Positions 8,466 through 18,242 of a stretch of 64,000 nt of DNA are shown piece by piece (position 1 is the stretch's first letter; each line of letters begins with the position of its first letter). The notes below the pieces were generated by a model. The model was not told the origin of the DNA, searched no databases, and saw only the letters and a program-made list of their open reading frames with translations. A program made the position numbers and the translations under genes. Source of the stretch: Bacteroidota bacterium (GTDB taxonomy: Bacteria; Bacteroidota; Ignavibacteria; Kapaibacteriales; UBA2268); contig SCSM01000040.1 in the NCBI GenBank assembly GCA_004322215.1, positions 62,001 through 126,000 on the forward strand. The letters run 5' to 3'.

Positions 8466-10427
8466 ATGAAAAAATTGAAATTCACAAAATTGTCGATTGC
8501 AATTGTCAGTTTAATAACCGTGATTGCAATATTCGGTGCATGCAGCAGAAGCGGCAGGAACAAAGCCATGGTCGAAAGCGATGCTGCAGAAAAAGTGTAC
8601 GTTGCACCGGGAACTTATGACGAGTTCTATGCTTTCTTATCAGGTGGATTCAGCGGACAGCTTTCTGTTTACGGACTTCCATCGGGACGCTTGTTCAAGG
8701 TTATTCCAGTGTATTCGCAGAACCCGGAAAATGGGTATGGCTATACCGAGGAAACCAAGCCGATGCTGATGACAAGCCACGGTTTTGTTCCATGGGATGA
8801 TGCCCACCATCCGGATTTATCGCAGACAAACGGTGTGCCAGACGGCAGGTGGATTTTTATAAATGGTAATAACACGCCGAGAATTGCCAGGATTAATTTG
8901 AAAACGTTTGAGACGAATGAGATAATCGAAATTCCGAATACGGGTGGCAACCACGCATCGGCTTTCGTTACACCAAATACCGAATATGTTGTTGCAGCAA
9001 CGAGATTCAGTGTGCCATATCCTCAGAGCGATGTGTCGATTACAGATTATAAGAAGTTTTTCAAGGGAGCTATATCTTATATTAAAGTCGAACCCGGGAC
9101 AGGCAAAATGTCAATTGCATTCCAGATTCTGATGCCGGGATTTGATTATGATTTGGCACATTCAGGCAAAGGGCCATCATTTGGCTGGTCATTTTTCACC
9201 TGCTATAATTCTGAACAATCCCAGACTTTGCTCGAAGTAAATGCATCTAAAAACGATAAGGATTTCATTGCCGCAGTTAACTGGAAGAAAGCCGAAGAAG
9301 CAGTAGCAGCCGGAAAATTCAAGACAATGAATTGTAATTATTTTCACAATGTTTATAATGACGAAACACATTCGGCGACATCTGAAAAGCTTACGAGCGT
9401 TAAAGTGCTTGACCCGAAAGATGTGCCCGGCTTGATTTATTACCTGCCGACACCGAAATCGCCACACGGTGTCGACGTTGACCCGACAGGTGAATATATT
9501 GCATGCGGCGGTAAGCTTGCAGCAATGATACCTGTTCATTCATTTACAAAGATGAAGAAGGCAATCGAGGAAAAGAAATTCGATGGTGAAATAGACGGTA
9601 TTCCGATATTGAAGTATGATGCTGTCATAGCAGGGGAAGTGAAGGATTGCGGATTAGGGCCACTGCACACAGAATTTGATGGAAAAGGATATGCTTATAC
9701 ATCGGCATTTATTACATCTGAAGTTGTTAAGTGGAAAGTCGGAACATGGCAGGTCGTCGACAGGATTCCATCATATTATTCAATCGGTCATCTTATGATT
9801 CCCGGCGGTGATTGTGCAAAGCCATGGGGTAAATATTTGGTCGCACTGAATAAAATAACAAAAGACAGATATTTGCCGACCGGTCCGGAAATGTGCCAGG
9901 CAGCCCAGTTGATTGACATCAGCGGCGACAAGATGAAGCTATTACTCGATTTCCCGACAATAGGAGAGCCACATTATGCACAGGCAATTCCAGCAGAAAT
10001 ACTGATGAAAAACAACCAGAAGATTTTCCCGATTGAACAGAACAAACATCCATACGCAGCTAAAGGTGAAAAAGAAGCAAAAGTCGTACGTGACGGCAAC
10101 AATGTTCATATTTACATGACAATGACAAGAAGCCACTTTATGCCGGACAACATTGAAGGTGTAAAGGTTGGAGATAATGTTTATATTCATACGACAAACC
10201 TCGAGCAGGACTGGGATGTGCCTCACGGATTTGCAATTCTGGGTGCCGAATATTCCGAATTGCTCGTGATGCCGGGACAAACAAGAACATTAGTATGGAG
10301 ACCGAAAGAGGTGGGAGTATATCCATTTTATTGCACTGATTTTTGTTCTGCATTGCACCAGGAAATGTCGGGATATATAAGGGTATCGAATACAAATATC
10401 CCGATTAGTTACAATAACCCGAATTAA
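8466..10427 (+). CDS. nosZ: Nitrous-oxide reductase, clade II-like (Sec/lipoprotein signal)
   Basis: DDAHHPDLS, KSPHGVDVDPTGEYIACGGKL, GPLHTEFDGKGYAYTS, CuA motif CTDFCSALHQEMSGYI; N-terminus IFGACSRSG, no twin-arginine. Confidence 0.96.
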   Translation: MKKLKFTKLSIAIVSLITVIAIFGACSRSGRNKAMVESDAAEKVYVAPGTYDEFYAFLSGGFSGQLSVYGLPSGRLFKVIPVYSQNPENGYGYTEETKPMLMTSHGFVPWDDAHHPDLSQTNGVPDGRWIFINGNNTPRIARINLKTFETNEIIEIPNTGGNHASAFVTPNTEYVVAATRFSVPYPQSDVSITDYKKFFKGAISYIKVEPGTGKMSIAFQILMPGFDYDLAHSGKGPSFGWSFFTCYNSEQSQTLLEVNASKNDKDFIAAVNWKKAEEAVAAGKFKTMNCNYFHNVYNDETHSATSEKLTSVKVLDPKDVPGLIYYLPTPKSPHGVDVDPTGEYIACGGKLAAMIPVHSFTKMKKAIEEKKFDGEIDGIPILKYDAVIAGEVKDCGLGPLHTEFDGKGYAYTSAFITSEVVKWKVGTWQVVDRIPSYYSIGHLMIPGGDCAKPWGKYLVALNKITKDRYLPTGPEMCQAAQLIDISGDKMKLLLDFPTIGEPHYAQAIPAEILMKNNQKIFPIEQNKHPYAAKGEKEAKVVRDGNNVHIYMTMTRSHFMPDNIEGVKVGDNVYIHTTNLEQDWDVPHGFAILGAEYSELLVMPGQTRTLVWRPKEVGVYPFYCTDFCSALHQEMSGYIRVSNTNIPISYNNPN

Positions 10428-10441
10428 TTATGAATGATAAG

Positions 10442-10497
10442 AAATTATGACTACCCCTTAATCCCCTCCTTAAACAAGGAGGGGTAAAAGGGGAGGA
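10442..10497. repeat. GC-rich palindromic intergenic element (CCCCTCCTTAAACAAGGAGGGG)
   Basis: 9-bp perfect stem AND resemblance to 1411-1441 and 4004-4036 elements. Confidence 0.7.
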
Positions 10498-10520
10498 TTA
10501 ATAAAAATACAGGCGAAAAA

Positions 10521-11105
10521 ATGAAAACTAAATTTAAAATATTGATAGTCATTTCCTCATTACTACTGATAACATCTTACTTTCTCCCTATTTGGTATAT
10601 ATCACTCGATGCACCGCAGTATCCCGAAGGAATGGGCATGCAAATTTTCATTAATGACATCAGAGGCGAGAAAGAACATGATTTAAAAAATATCAATGAA
10701 TTGAATCATTACATCGGAATGAACAGAATCATTCCCGATTCAATTTCAGAACTAAAGTATATGCCGTTTATTATAGGTGCATTAATACTGCTTGGATTAA
10801 TTGCCGGAATATCAGGAAAAAAAATCATGTTGTATATTTGGATGCTTGTATATTTTATTATCGGAGCTGTCGGACTTTATGATTTCTGGCACTGGGAGTA
10901 TGATTACGGGCATCACCTCAATCCCGAAGCAGCATTGAAAATACCGGGTATGTCATACCAGCCGCCGTTAATAGGTTCAAAGCAGATAATGAATTTTTAT
11001 GCTACCTCGATGCCAGACATAGCCGGCTGGATTATTTTTGGCGTATTCTTCATCGGGTTGGCAATAACTACCATTATGATTTTTGGAAAAAAGAAAGAGG
11101 TCTGA
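10521..11105 (+). CDS. nos-locus integral membrane protein with His-rich loop
   Basis: 194 aa, multiple TM helices, loop YDFWHWEYDYGHHLNPEAALKIPGM; between nosZ and nosL. Confidence 0.75.
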   Translation: MKTKFKILIVISSLLLITSYFLPIWYISLDAPQYPEGMGMQIFINDIRGEKEHDLKNINELNHYIGMNRIIPDSISELKYMPFIIGALILLGLIAGISGKKIMLYIWMLVYFIIGAVGLYDFWHWEYDYGHHLNPEAALKIPGMSYQPPLIGSKQIMNFYATSMPDIAGWIIFGVFFIGLAITTIMIFGKKKEV

Positions 11106-11106
11106 T

Positions 11107-11580
11107 ATGAAGAAGATAATAAAGTTGAATTTATTGGCAGTAACAATAATTTTCTTTACAATTATTTCGATTGGCTGCAGCCGGGAGCCGGAGCCGATAG
11201 ATTACGGCAAAGACAATTGTTCGTATTGCAAAATGTCAATTGTAGAAAAACAATTCGGAACAGAATTAATCACAAAAAAAGGCAAGATTGATAAATTCGA
11301 TTCAATAGAATGTCTCGCAGCATTTTTGGAAAGCGGAGGAACAAACAAAGATGATATTCAGTCCTGTTGGATTACCGATTATTTTCATCCGGGCAGTTTT
11401 ATAAATGCAGGTGAATCGTTTTACCTGCGTAGCGAGAATCTGAGGAGTCCGATGGGTGAGTTTTTATCCGGCTATTCAAACATTAATGATGCAAAAAGAA
11501 GCATGAATCAGCATGGTGGTAATATCTTAAAATGGGATGAAGTTAAATTAATGGTTAAAAAGGATTGGCTTGAAAAATAG
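11107..11580 (+). CDS. nosL: NosL-like copper chaperone lipoprotein
   Basis: Lipobox SIGCSREP; DNCSYCKMSIVEKQFGTELITKKGKIDKFDSIECL motif; start taken at MKKIIKLN inside the ORF-track frame 11083. Confidence 0.92.
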   Translation: MKKIIKLNLLAVTIIFFTIISIGCSREPEPIDYGKDNCSYCKMSIVEKQFGTELITKKGKIDKFDSIECLAAFLESGGTNKDDIQSCWITDYFHPGSFINAGESFYLRSENLRSPMGEFLSGYSNINDAKRSMNQHGGNILKWDEVKLMVKKDWLEK

Positions 11581-11636
11581 ATTACTTATAATTTCATTCT
11601 TAACCCGATTCAGAATATAAGTAGGATTTAGCCAAT

Positions 11637-11663
11637 GGATGCTGAAATAAATTCAGCGTGACA
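11637..11663. repeat. 27-nt palindromic unit GGATGC-TGAAATAAATTCA-GCGTGACA
   Basis: Same core as 31929-31955 with a compensatory G-C/T-A stem pair change. Confidence 0.8.
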
Positions 11664-11683
11664 AATCAAATTCAATAAATAAT

Positions 11684-12934
11684 ATGAAAATAATATTTCA
11701 AATAAATATTATAATATTACTAATCATTACATTTCGCCATACAAATCTTGAAGCGAAGGATATTATTATTGACAAATCAGGAGCAATAACGAGTATTAAA
11801 CAAGCCCTTGGGCTTTGTCAAAATGGTGACAGGTTAATAATAAAAAAAGGATATTACAAAGAAAGAGATATTGAAATTAATAAAAGCGTTCAAATTACAG
11901 GAGAAGATTTCCCGGTTGTCGATGCAGAATTTAAATCAGGTTTGTTTCATATCAAAGCCGATGATGTGCGAATTGAAGGTCTGATAATAAAAAATACCGC
12001 TATGAGTTTTGTTGCCGAATATGCAGGAATAAAAATAGACAGTGCAAAGAATTGCATTATAAAAGGAAATAAAATTCTATATAATTATTTCGGTGTTTAT
12101 ATAGCATTCGGTGCCGATTGTAAAATAGAAGATAATATTATAGTTGGCAGACAAAGCAAGTCTGAAACAACATCAGGCAACGGTGTCCATTTATGGTACT
12201 CAAAAAATATTACTATTTCAAACAATAAAATAAGCAACCAGAGGGACGGCATATATCTCGAATTTTCTCAAAATTCAGCCATAGATAATAATATAAGTGA
12301 AAATAATTTAAGATACGGTTTACATTTCATGTTTTCGCACAGATGTGTTTATAATGGAAATACTTTCAGAAATAATGTCGGTGGTGTCGCAGTTATGTAC
12401 ACAAAATATATCCACATGTATAATAACAAATTCGAGAATAACTGGGGACCCGCATCTTACGGTTTGCTTCTGAAGGATATAACAGACAGCGAAATTAAAT
12501 ATAACTTATTTCATGAAAATTCGACAGCAATTTATCTCGAAAATTCTGTGCGTCTGCTGATTGAGCATAATAATATCACTGATAACGGATGGGCATTAAA
12601 AATCAAGTCCAATTCAACCGATAACGATTTCGTCAACAATAACTTTATTAATAATACATTTGATGTTGCAACCGGAAGCAAGAGAAATTATGTAACATTC
12701 AGGAAAAATTACTGGAGCAAATATTCAGGATACGATTTGAATCGAGACGGATATGGCGATGTCCCTTACAAGCCGGTGGGATTGTTTTCCGCCATAGTTG
12801 AAAATAATTCTCCAGCCATGATTTTATTAAGAAGTTTGTTTATTCAGATTCTTGAAGTAGCTGAAAAAATTGTTCCTTCCATAACTCCGGTTGATTTAGA
12901 GGATGAATCACCCTTGATGAGAAGTGTAAGATGA
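11684..12934 (+). CDS. nosD: NosD periplasmic copper-binding beta-helix protein
   Basis: Right-handed beta-helix repeats, ...RKNYWSKYSGYDLNRDGYGDVPYKP motif typical of NosD. Confidence 0.94.
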   Translation: MKIIFQINIIILLIITFRHTNLEAKDIIIDKSGAITSIKQALGLCQNGDRLIIKKGYYKERDIEINKSVQITGEDFPVVDAEFKSGLFHIKADDVRIEGLIIKNTAMSFVAEYAGIKIDSAKNCIIKGNKILYNYFGVYIAFGADCKIEDNIIVGRQSKSETTSGNGVHLWYSKNITISNNKISNQRDGIYLEFSQNSAIDNNISENNLRYGLHFMFSHRCVYNGNTFRNNVGGVAVMYTKYIHMYNNKFENNWGPASYGLLLKDITDSEIKYNLFHENSTAIYLENSVRLLIEHNNITDNGWALKIKSNSTDNDFVNNNFINNTFDVATGSKRNYVTFRKNYWSKYSGYDLNRDGYGDVPYKPVGLFSAIVENNSPAMILLRSLFIQILEVAEKIVPSITPVDLEDESPLMRSVR

Positions 12935-13653
12935 TTAGAATAGAAAGATTAAATAAAAGTTTTGGAAAACTTCATGTATTGAAGGATGTCAATCTCGAAT
13001 TCGAGAATAGTAAAGTAACAGCTATTATTGGTCCTAATGGTTCAGGCAAGACAACCCTGATAAAAATAATACTCGGACTAATGAAAGCGGATTCAGGAAA
13101 AATTCTTGTTAATAATATCAATATTAAGAAAGGTGTTGATTACAAAAATAATATCGGGAATATGCCTCAAATTGCCCGGTTTCCTGAGAACCTTCGGGTT
13201 GGCGAGTTAATTGATATGATGAAAGATTTAAGGTCAAAAAAGAATGGAGTTGATAAAGATTTATTCGCTTCATTTAAGCTTGATAATGAGATAAATAAAA
13301 AGCTTGGAACTCTCTCTGGCGGGACTAAGCAGAGAGTCAATGCTGCACTGGCATTTCTTTTTAATCCCGATATATTGATTCTCGATGAACCGACTGCAGG
13401 ACTTGACCCTATATCGAGCAGTGCATTAAAAGATAAAATTCTGAAAGAGCAAAAAAAAGGAAAAACAATTTTGATTACTTCTCATATTTTGAGTGATATC
13501 GAAGAACTTGCAGAAAATCTGGTTTTTATTCTCGAGGGAAAAATAATATATAATGGAACTGTTAAATTGTTAATCGAAGAAAAAGGAAAAAGCAATCTCG
13601 AAAGAACAATTGCTTCACTTATGGAGTCGAACGCAAATGAACACAATGCTTAA
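12931..13653 (+). CDS. nosF: ABC transporter ATP-binding protein NosF
   Basis: Walker A GPNGSGKTT, LSGGTKQRVN, DEPTAGLDP; ATGA overlap with nosD. Confidence 0.94.
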   Translation: MIRIERLNKSFGKLHVLKDVNLEFENSKVTAIIGPNGSGKTTLIKIILGLMKADSGKILVNNINIKKGVDYKNNIGNMPQIARFPENLRVGELIDMMKDLRSKKNGVDKDLFASFKLDNEINKKLGTLSGGTKQRVNAALAFLFNPDILILDEPTAGLDPISSSALKDKILKEQKKGKTILITSHILSDIEELAENLVFILEGKIIYNGTVKLLIEEKGKSNLERTIASLMESNANEHNA

Positions 13654-14428
13654 AATAATAAAGTATGAACTGAGAGACGTCATCAGGAGCAAATGGATTC
13701 TCATTTACTTTGGCTTTCTTTTCCTGATTACAGAAGGAATGTTTCAGTTCAGCGGCAGCAGTTCCAAAGTATTATTAAGTCTGCTCAACATAGTACTGAT
13801 TTTGATTCCAATTATAACAATAAGCTATGGAATTATATACATGTACAGTTCACGTGAATTTACAGAAATGCTTCTCGCTCAACCAATAAAACGAAAAACA
13901 CTTTTTTCCGGTTTATATTCCGGTTTGGCATTGCCATTATCAATAGCATACCTGTTTGGAATTGGAATACCTTTCATTTATCACGGGGTAGATGAAGTAA
14001 GTCAGTTCCCAGTATTAATTATTCTCATGCTTTCAGGAGTAGCACTGACATTTGTATTCACTTCACTTGCTGTTCTCATATCACTCAGTTCCGAAGACAA
14101 GGTAAAAGGATTAGGAATTGGAATTTTTGTATGGCTTTTCATGGCTGTAGTATATGACGGAGCACTGCTATTCGGTTCTTATCTTTTATCAGAGTATCCA
14201 CTCGAAAAACCCATGATTGCAGTAACTATTCTCAATCCGATTGACCTCGCCCGTATTCTATTGATGTTGAAATTCGACATATCGGCATTAATGGGCTACA
14301 CAGGTGCAGTATTCAAAAAATTCTTCGGTGGTCCGCTTGGAATGTTACTTTCATCAGGTATGCTTATGCTATGGATAATAATTCCTTGCCTTATAGGTAA
14401 AAGGATATTTGTGAGGAAGGATTTTTAA
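13637..14428 (+). CDS. nosY: ABC transporter permease NosY
   Basis: 6-TM permease; likely start MNTMLKII at 13637 (track frame begins 13610) overlapping nosF. Confidence 0.9.
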   Translation: MNTMLKIIKYELRDVIRSKWILIYFGFLFLITEGMFQFSGSSSKVLLSLLNIVLILIPIITISYGIIYMYSSREFTEMLLAQPIKRKTLFSGLYSGLALPLSIAYLFGIGIPFIYHGVDEVSQFPVLIILMLSGVALTFVFTSLAVLISLSSEDKVKGLGIGIFVWLFMAVVYDGALLFGSYLLSEYPLEKPMIAVTILNPIDLARILLMLKFDISALMGYTGAVFKKFFGGPLGMLLSSGMLMLWIIIPCLIGKRIFVRKDF

Positions 14429-14534
14429 AGTAGATTTTGGTTTACCGCACTGAATTTAATAATTCTCATATATCTCAACATTTCATTATATTTGAAATTG
14501 ATTTATTATTTTCTAAAAATAATTTTGGAATAAT

Positions 14535-15017
14535 ATGCAAAGAATTGCTGTATATCCCGGAACATTCGACCCCATAACGAACGGGCATGTAGATGTAATC
14601 GAACGTGCATCGCAGATGTTCGATAAAATTATCGTTGTTGTTGCCGTGAACTCAAAAAAAGAAGTACTATTCAGCGATGAGGAACGATGTGACCTGGCAG
14701 TTGAATCCCTGAAAGAACTTCCGAATGTCGAGGTTGCAATGCACCGCGGCTTGATTATAGAATATGCCCGTAAGAGGAATGCAATTGCCCTTATTCGCGG
14801 TATCAGGGCTGTTTCCGATTTTGAATATGAATTTCAATTAGCGTTGATGAACCGGAAGCTTGTTCCGGAAATAAAAACTATTTTTCTTATGCCGCATGAA
14901 CGCTATACTTATCTTAATTCAAGTATAATCCGTGAGCTTGCAAAGTATAAGCAGGATGTAAGTGAATTTGTCCCGGAAGTTGTGTATCAAAGGTTGAAGG
15001 AGAAGTTTAAGTATTAG
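14535..15017 (+). CDS. coaD: Phosphopantetheine adenylyltransferase
   Basis: AVYPGTFDPITNGHVDVI, RGIRAVSDFEYE, YLNSSIIREL. Confidence 0.96.
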   Translation: MQRIAVYPGTFDPITNGHVDVIERASQMFDKIIVVVAVNSKKEVLFSDEERCDLAVESLKELPNVEVAMHRGLIIEYARKRNAIALIRGIRAVSDFEYEFQLALMNRKLVPEIKTIFLMPHERYTYLNSSIIRELAKYKQDVSEFVPEVVYQRLKEKFKY

Positions 15018-15085
15018 AAAATTTTACTAATTTTATAAAATGTAAATGTTCCTGAAACGTTAAGTTTAGAAACTTTGGAAATTAT

Positions 15086-15298
15086 ATGGAAACAACATTA
15101 ATAGCTACTTATAAAAAACGGACTTTAATATTAGATAAAGATTTACCCTTGCAACCAAAAACAAAAGTCAAGGTTACTATAGATTTACCTATAAAGGAAG
15201 AAAAAAAATCATTTTTAGAACAAGCTATTGAACTTGACTTTGATGCCCCTGCAGATTGGTCCCAAAAGGTTGATGAATATCTATATGGGGTAAAATAA
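15086..15298 (+). CDS. Antitoxin of a PIN-domain TA pair
   Basis: 70-aa small ORF directly upstream of PIN toxin. Confidence 0.7.
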   Translation: METTLIATYKKRTLILDKDLPLQPKTKVKVTIDLPIKEEKKSFLEQAIELDFDAPADWSQKVDEYLYGVK

Positions 15299-15299
15299 A

Positions 15300-15710
15300 G
15301 TGAAGAATAAATACTTTATTGATACAAGTTACATTATTGCTTTATCCTCAAAAAAAGACCAATTACATTCAAAAGCAGTAGAAATTGCCCAAAAAATAAA
15401 ATCGAATGATATCCCTTTGATAACAACAGAATTCATTCTTCTTGAATTAGGAAATTCATTCTCAAAGCAGCATTTAAAAAAATTAGGTGTTATTTTATTA
15501 AATTCAATTTATAATGATGAAAATATCGAAATAGTTAAATTATCAGATAAATATTATAAGCATGGATTATCTTTATTCAATAGTACACAAGACAAAAGCT
15601 GGAGTTTAACTGATTGCATTTCATTTGAAATTCTTAAAGAGAAAAATATTCGGGATGTGTTAACTAGTGATTTACATTTTACACAAGCAGGTTTTAATAA
15701 ATTACTTTAA
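15300..15710 (+). CDS. PIN-domain (VapC-like) toxin, GTG start
   Basis: YFIDTSYIIAL..., TTEFILLELGN, TDCISFEILKEKNIRDVLTSDLHF. Confidence 0.85.
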   Translation: MKNKYFIDTSYIIALSSKKDQLHSKAVEIAQKIKSNDIPLITTEFILLELGNSFSKQHLKKLGVILLNSIYNDENIEIVKLSDKYYKHGLSLFNSTQDKSWSLTDCISFEILKEKNIRDVLTSDLHFTQAGFNKLL

Positions 15711-15756
15711 ACTTAGTTTTAAATTCCTTCCGAAACTAAAGCAAGTTGTATCTTAG

Positions 15757-15795
15757 GTCGTGTATAAAAGTTTGAAAGAGAAGTTTAGGTATTGA
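15757..15795 (+). pseudogene. Displaced duplicate of coaD 3' end
   Basis: GTCGTGTATAAAAGTTTGAAAGAGAAGTTTAGGTATTGA = VVYKSLKEKFRY*, cf. coaD C-terminus VVYQRLKEKFKY* (14979-15017), 32/39 nt identical. Confidence 0.75.
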
Positions 15796-15859
15796 GTTAA
15801 AAAATATAAGAAAATATCATACGTTACTTTAAATGATAATATTATTTTAGGAGTTTTAA

Positions 15860-16096
15860 ATGTCAAATGAAGAATTAAAAGAAAAATTAATTGATAAAGT
15901 GCGTCTCACCTCCGACACATTTTTGCTTCGTGAAGCAATTCTCTTGCTTGACCCCGAAAATGAAAATGTTGAAATATATAAACTCAACAAAAATGAACGT
16001 GAAGCTATTATCAATGGCATAAAAGATATTGATGAAGGGAGATTTCTGACGAGTGAGCAGTCAAACAAGGAAATCAGGGAATGGCTAAACGTGTAA
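15860..16096 (+). CDS. Addiction-module antitoxin (RelB/TIGR02574-like)
   Basis: Small acidic ORF ...NEREAIINGIKDIDEGRFLTSEQSNKEIREWLNV overlapping toxin. Confidence 0.78.
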   Translation: MSNEELKEKLIDKVRLTSDTFLLREAILLLDPENENVEIYKLNKNEREAIINGIKDIDEGRFLTSEQSNKEIREWLNV

Positions 16097-16380
16097 TCTG
16101 GTCTCTTCAGGCACATATCAATCGAAAAGAAATCCTACAGTATTGGAACGAAAGAAATAAATCCAATCATTACAGCCGAAAATTAAATGAAATAATTGAA
16201 AATTCGATTACTCAAATTTCAATTTTTCCAAAAATTGGAATACCTACAGATTTTGAAAATGTTCGCTGCAAAACATTGAAAGATTACAGAATATTTTATA
16301 AAGTGGATTCAAATTCAATTTCAATCCTATCCATTTGGGATTGTAGAAGAAATCCTGATAAAATTGAAAAATTATTGTAG
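16081..16380 (+). CDS. RelE/ParE-family toxin
   Basis: IWSLQAHINRKEILQYW...KTLKDYRIFYKVDSNSISILSIWDCRRNP. Confidence 0.85.
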   Translation: MAKRVIWSLQAHINRKEILQYWNERNKSNHYSRKLNEIIENSITQISIFPKIGIPTDFENVRCKTLKDYRIFYKVDSNSISILSIWDCRRNPDKIEKLL

Positions 16381-16465
16381 AACAATTGCTTATTCATAAA
16401 TGAGAATGTGTATTTATTTCTATATTTGTCAAATATAAACTTCTGTTTAAATTGCAAAAAAAAAT

Positions 16466-17524
16466 ATGGCTACTAAAGTTTTAATATCGGATGATTCGTT
16501 TAACCGTGAACTGACTTCACGAGAGCGGGATATTCTGCGTTCAATCATTCATTTGTATATTCTTAAAGCCGTACCAATCGGCTCACGCCATCTCGCTAAG
16601 TATCTTGAAAGAGAAATGAAGCTCAGCCCTGCAACTGTACGCAATGTGATGTCCGACCTCGAGGAAATGCAGTTCATCAGCCATCCGCATACCTCAGCAG
16701 GGAGAATACCTACTGACAAAGGATACCGCTTTTATGTAGATTCCCTTATGGATATTGAAAAGCTGTCAGGCAGAGATATTCTTACTCTGAAAAAGAATCT
16801 TTCGACTAGCGCAAGCGAATCGGTACTGAAAGATGCTTCAAGATTACTCGGCATGATTTCACGCTATCTCGGGATTGTAGAAATACCTCATCTCACAGAA
16901 CTGATTGTTCTGAAAATCGAGCTGATTGCTCTCTCTTCCAATAAAATTTTAGTTGTGCTTGCACTCGATTCAAATATTGTTCGTACAGTTACACTTGAAT
17001 CGGATATACATATTGATTTGAAGCATCTCGACGAAATAACAAGTTATATAAATGAAAAAATCAGCGGTAAGACTTTAAAATTCATTCGTGATAATTTCTT
17101 CGAAATGGTAAGCGAATTGGGAAATACCGATACACCTTTAGTCAGATTGTTTCTCGGTTCAATCGATAAAATTTTCGAAAGCCAAAGCACCACCGACAGA
17201 CTACACATCGCCGGAACGCAGAATCTTTTAAAGAATCCCGAATTTGAAGATTTGGATAAGGTACGCGGTGTTATCGAGCTTGTCGAAAATGAGGAAATCA
17301 TAGTTCACCTGCTCGATAAATATGAAGAAACAAATGGCGTAAAAGTCTTGATTGGCAAAGAAATCCATACCGAGCCGCTGAACGATTACAGCATGATAGT
17401 TACCAATTACCGCATTGGCTCTGCCTCAGGAGCAATCGGATTAATTGGTCCAAAGCGTATGCACTATTCACGGATGATTTCACTCGTGCAGTATGTATCG
17501 GAATTAATATCATTGAAAGAATAA
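16466..17524 (+). CDS. hrcA: Heat-inducible transcription repressor HrcA
   Basis: LTSRERDILRSIIHLYI, VGSRHL-like, HPHTSAGRIPTDKGYRFYVD, IGPKRMHYSRMISLV. Confidence 0.96.
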   Translation: MATKVLISDDSFNRELTSRERDILRSIIHLYILKAVPIGSRHLAKYLEREMKLSPATVRNVMSDLEEMQFISHPHTSAGRIPTDKGYRFYVDSLMDIEKLSGRDILTLKKNLSTSASESVLKDASRLLGMISRYLGIVEIPHLTELIVLKIELIALSSNKILVVLALDSNIVRTVTLESDIHIDLKHLDEITSYINEKISGKTLKFIRDNFFEMVSELGNTDTPLVRLFLGSIDKIFESQSTTDRLHIAGTQNLLKNPEFEDLDKVRGVIELVENEEIIVHLLDKYEETNGVKVLIGKEIHTEPLNDYSMIVTNYRIGSASGAIGLIGPKRMHYSRMISLVQYVSELISLKE

Positions 17525-17609
17525 TATTATTTAAATTTATTTTTACAATTATTGAATTAGTGTAATTTTGTATATTACTTTTTATATTAAACTTTGTTGA
17601 TAAATCAGC

Positions 17610-18242
17610 ATGGATAATCAAATCAAAACTTTGTTTACAGATAATAAAATAGTTGGGAAAATAAAAGATAAACTTCCGAAATTATTTTATATGGCAGAGC
17701 TTGAAAGCTCAAGAGCAGGTAGAGTTGGTATGGAAGTTGGTAGCTTGAGAGAAAGAATACTAGTAGCATTATTAATCTACAAATATGGTGATAAGAATGT
17801 AAAAACTGATATTCCGATTACCGAACCTGAAATTGATGTTCTTGTTTTTAACAATCCCATTTCAATTAAAACAAAAACAGGAATAAATTTATCAGGAGTA
17901 AAACTTGTATGGACAGTGGATGCTGATAGTGCATTATCTTTTCGTGAAAATTACAAACCAAAATATGACATGATGCTTGCTCAAATTAACTGGAATAATG
18001 GAGGCTTTTTGTATTATATCTCTAAGGAAATTCAATTACAAGTATTTAAAAGTTTAGGTAAAAATGAGTATATAAAACTACCAAAAGCAGGTACAAACCC
18101 TAGAGGTGTTGAACTAACAGAAAAAGGTTTAAAGGAGTTAACGCAGAATAAAAAAACCTTGAAAATTCCAATTGAATGGAAAAAAGAAATAATAAACTAT
18201 AATGCTTTTGATAGGTGGGTTGAATTATGGCAACAAGATTAA
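17610..18242 (+). CDS. ThaI-like type II restriction endonuclease
   Basis: LFYMAELESSRAGRVGMEVGSLRERILVALLIYKYG; EPEIDVLVFNNPISIKTKTG (D/E-x-K type core); RWVELWQQD; overlaps methyltransferase gene. Confidence 0.75.
   Translation: MDNQIKTLFTDNKIVGKIKDKLPKLFYMAELESSRAGRVGMEVGSLRERILVALLIYKYGDKNVKTDIPITEPEIDVLVFNNPISIKTKTGINLSGVKLVWTVDADSALSFRENYKPKYDMMLAQINWNNGGFLYYISKEIQLQVFKSLGKNEYIKLPKAGTNPRGVELTEKGLKELTQNKKTLKIPIEWKKEIINYNAFDRWVELWQQD

Noticed and set aside
9189-9539. Minus-strand 116-aa ORF within nosZ
   Set aside because: Antisense to strongly supported nosZ coding sequence; Cys/His-rich translation is a codon artefact.
16381-16465. CIRCE operator (TTAGCACTC-N9-GAGTGCTAA) expected upstream of hrcA
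   Set aside because: Looked for it; not present in this gap.
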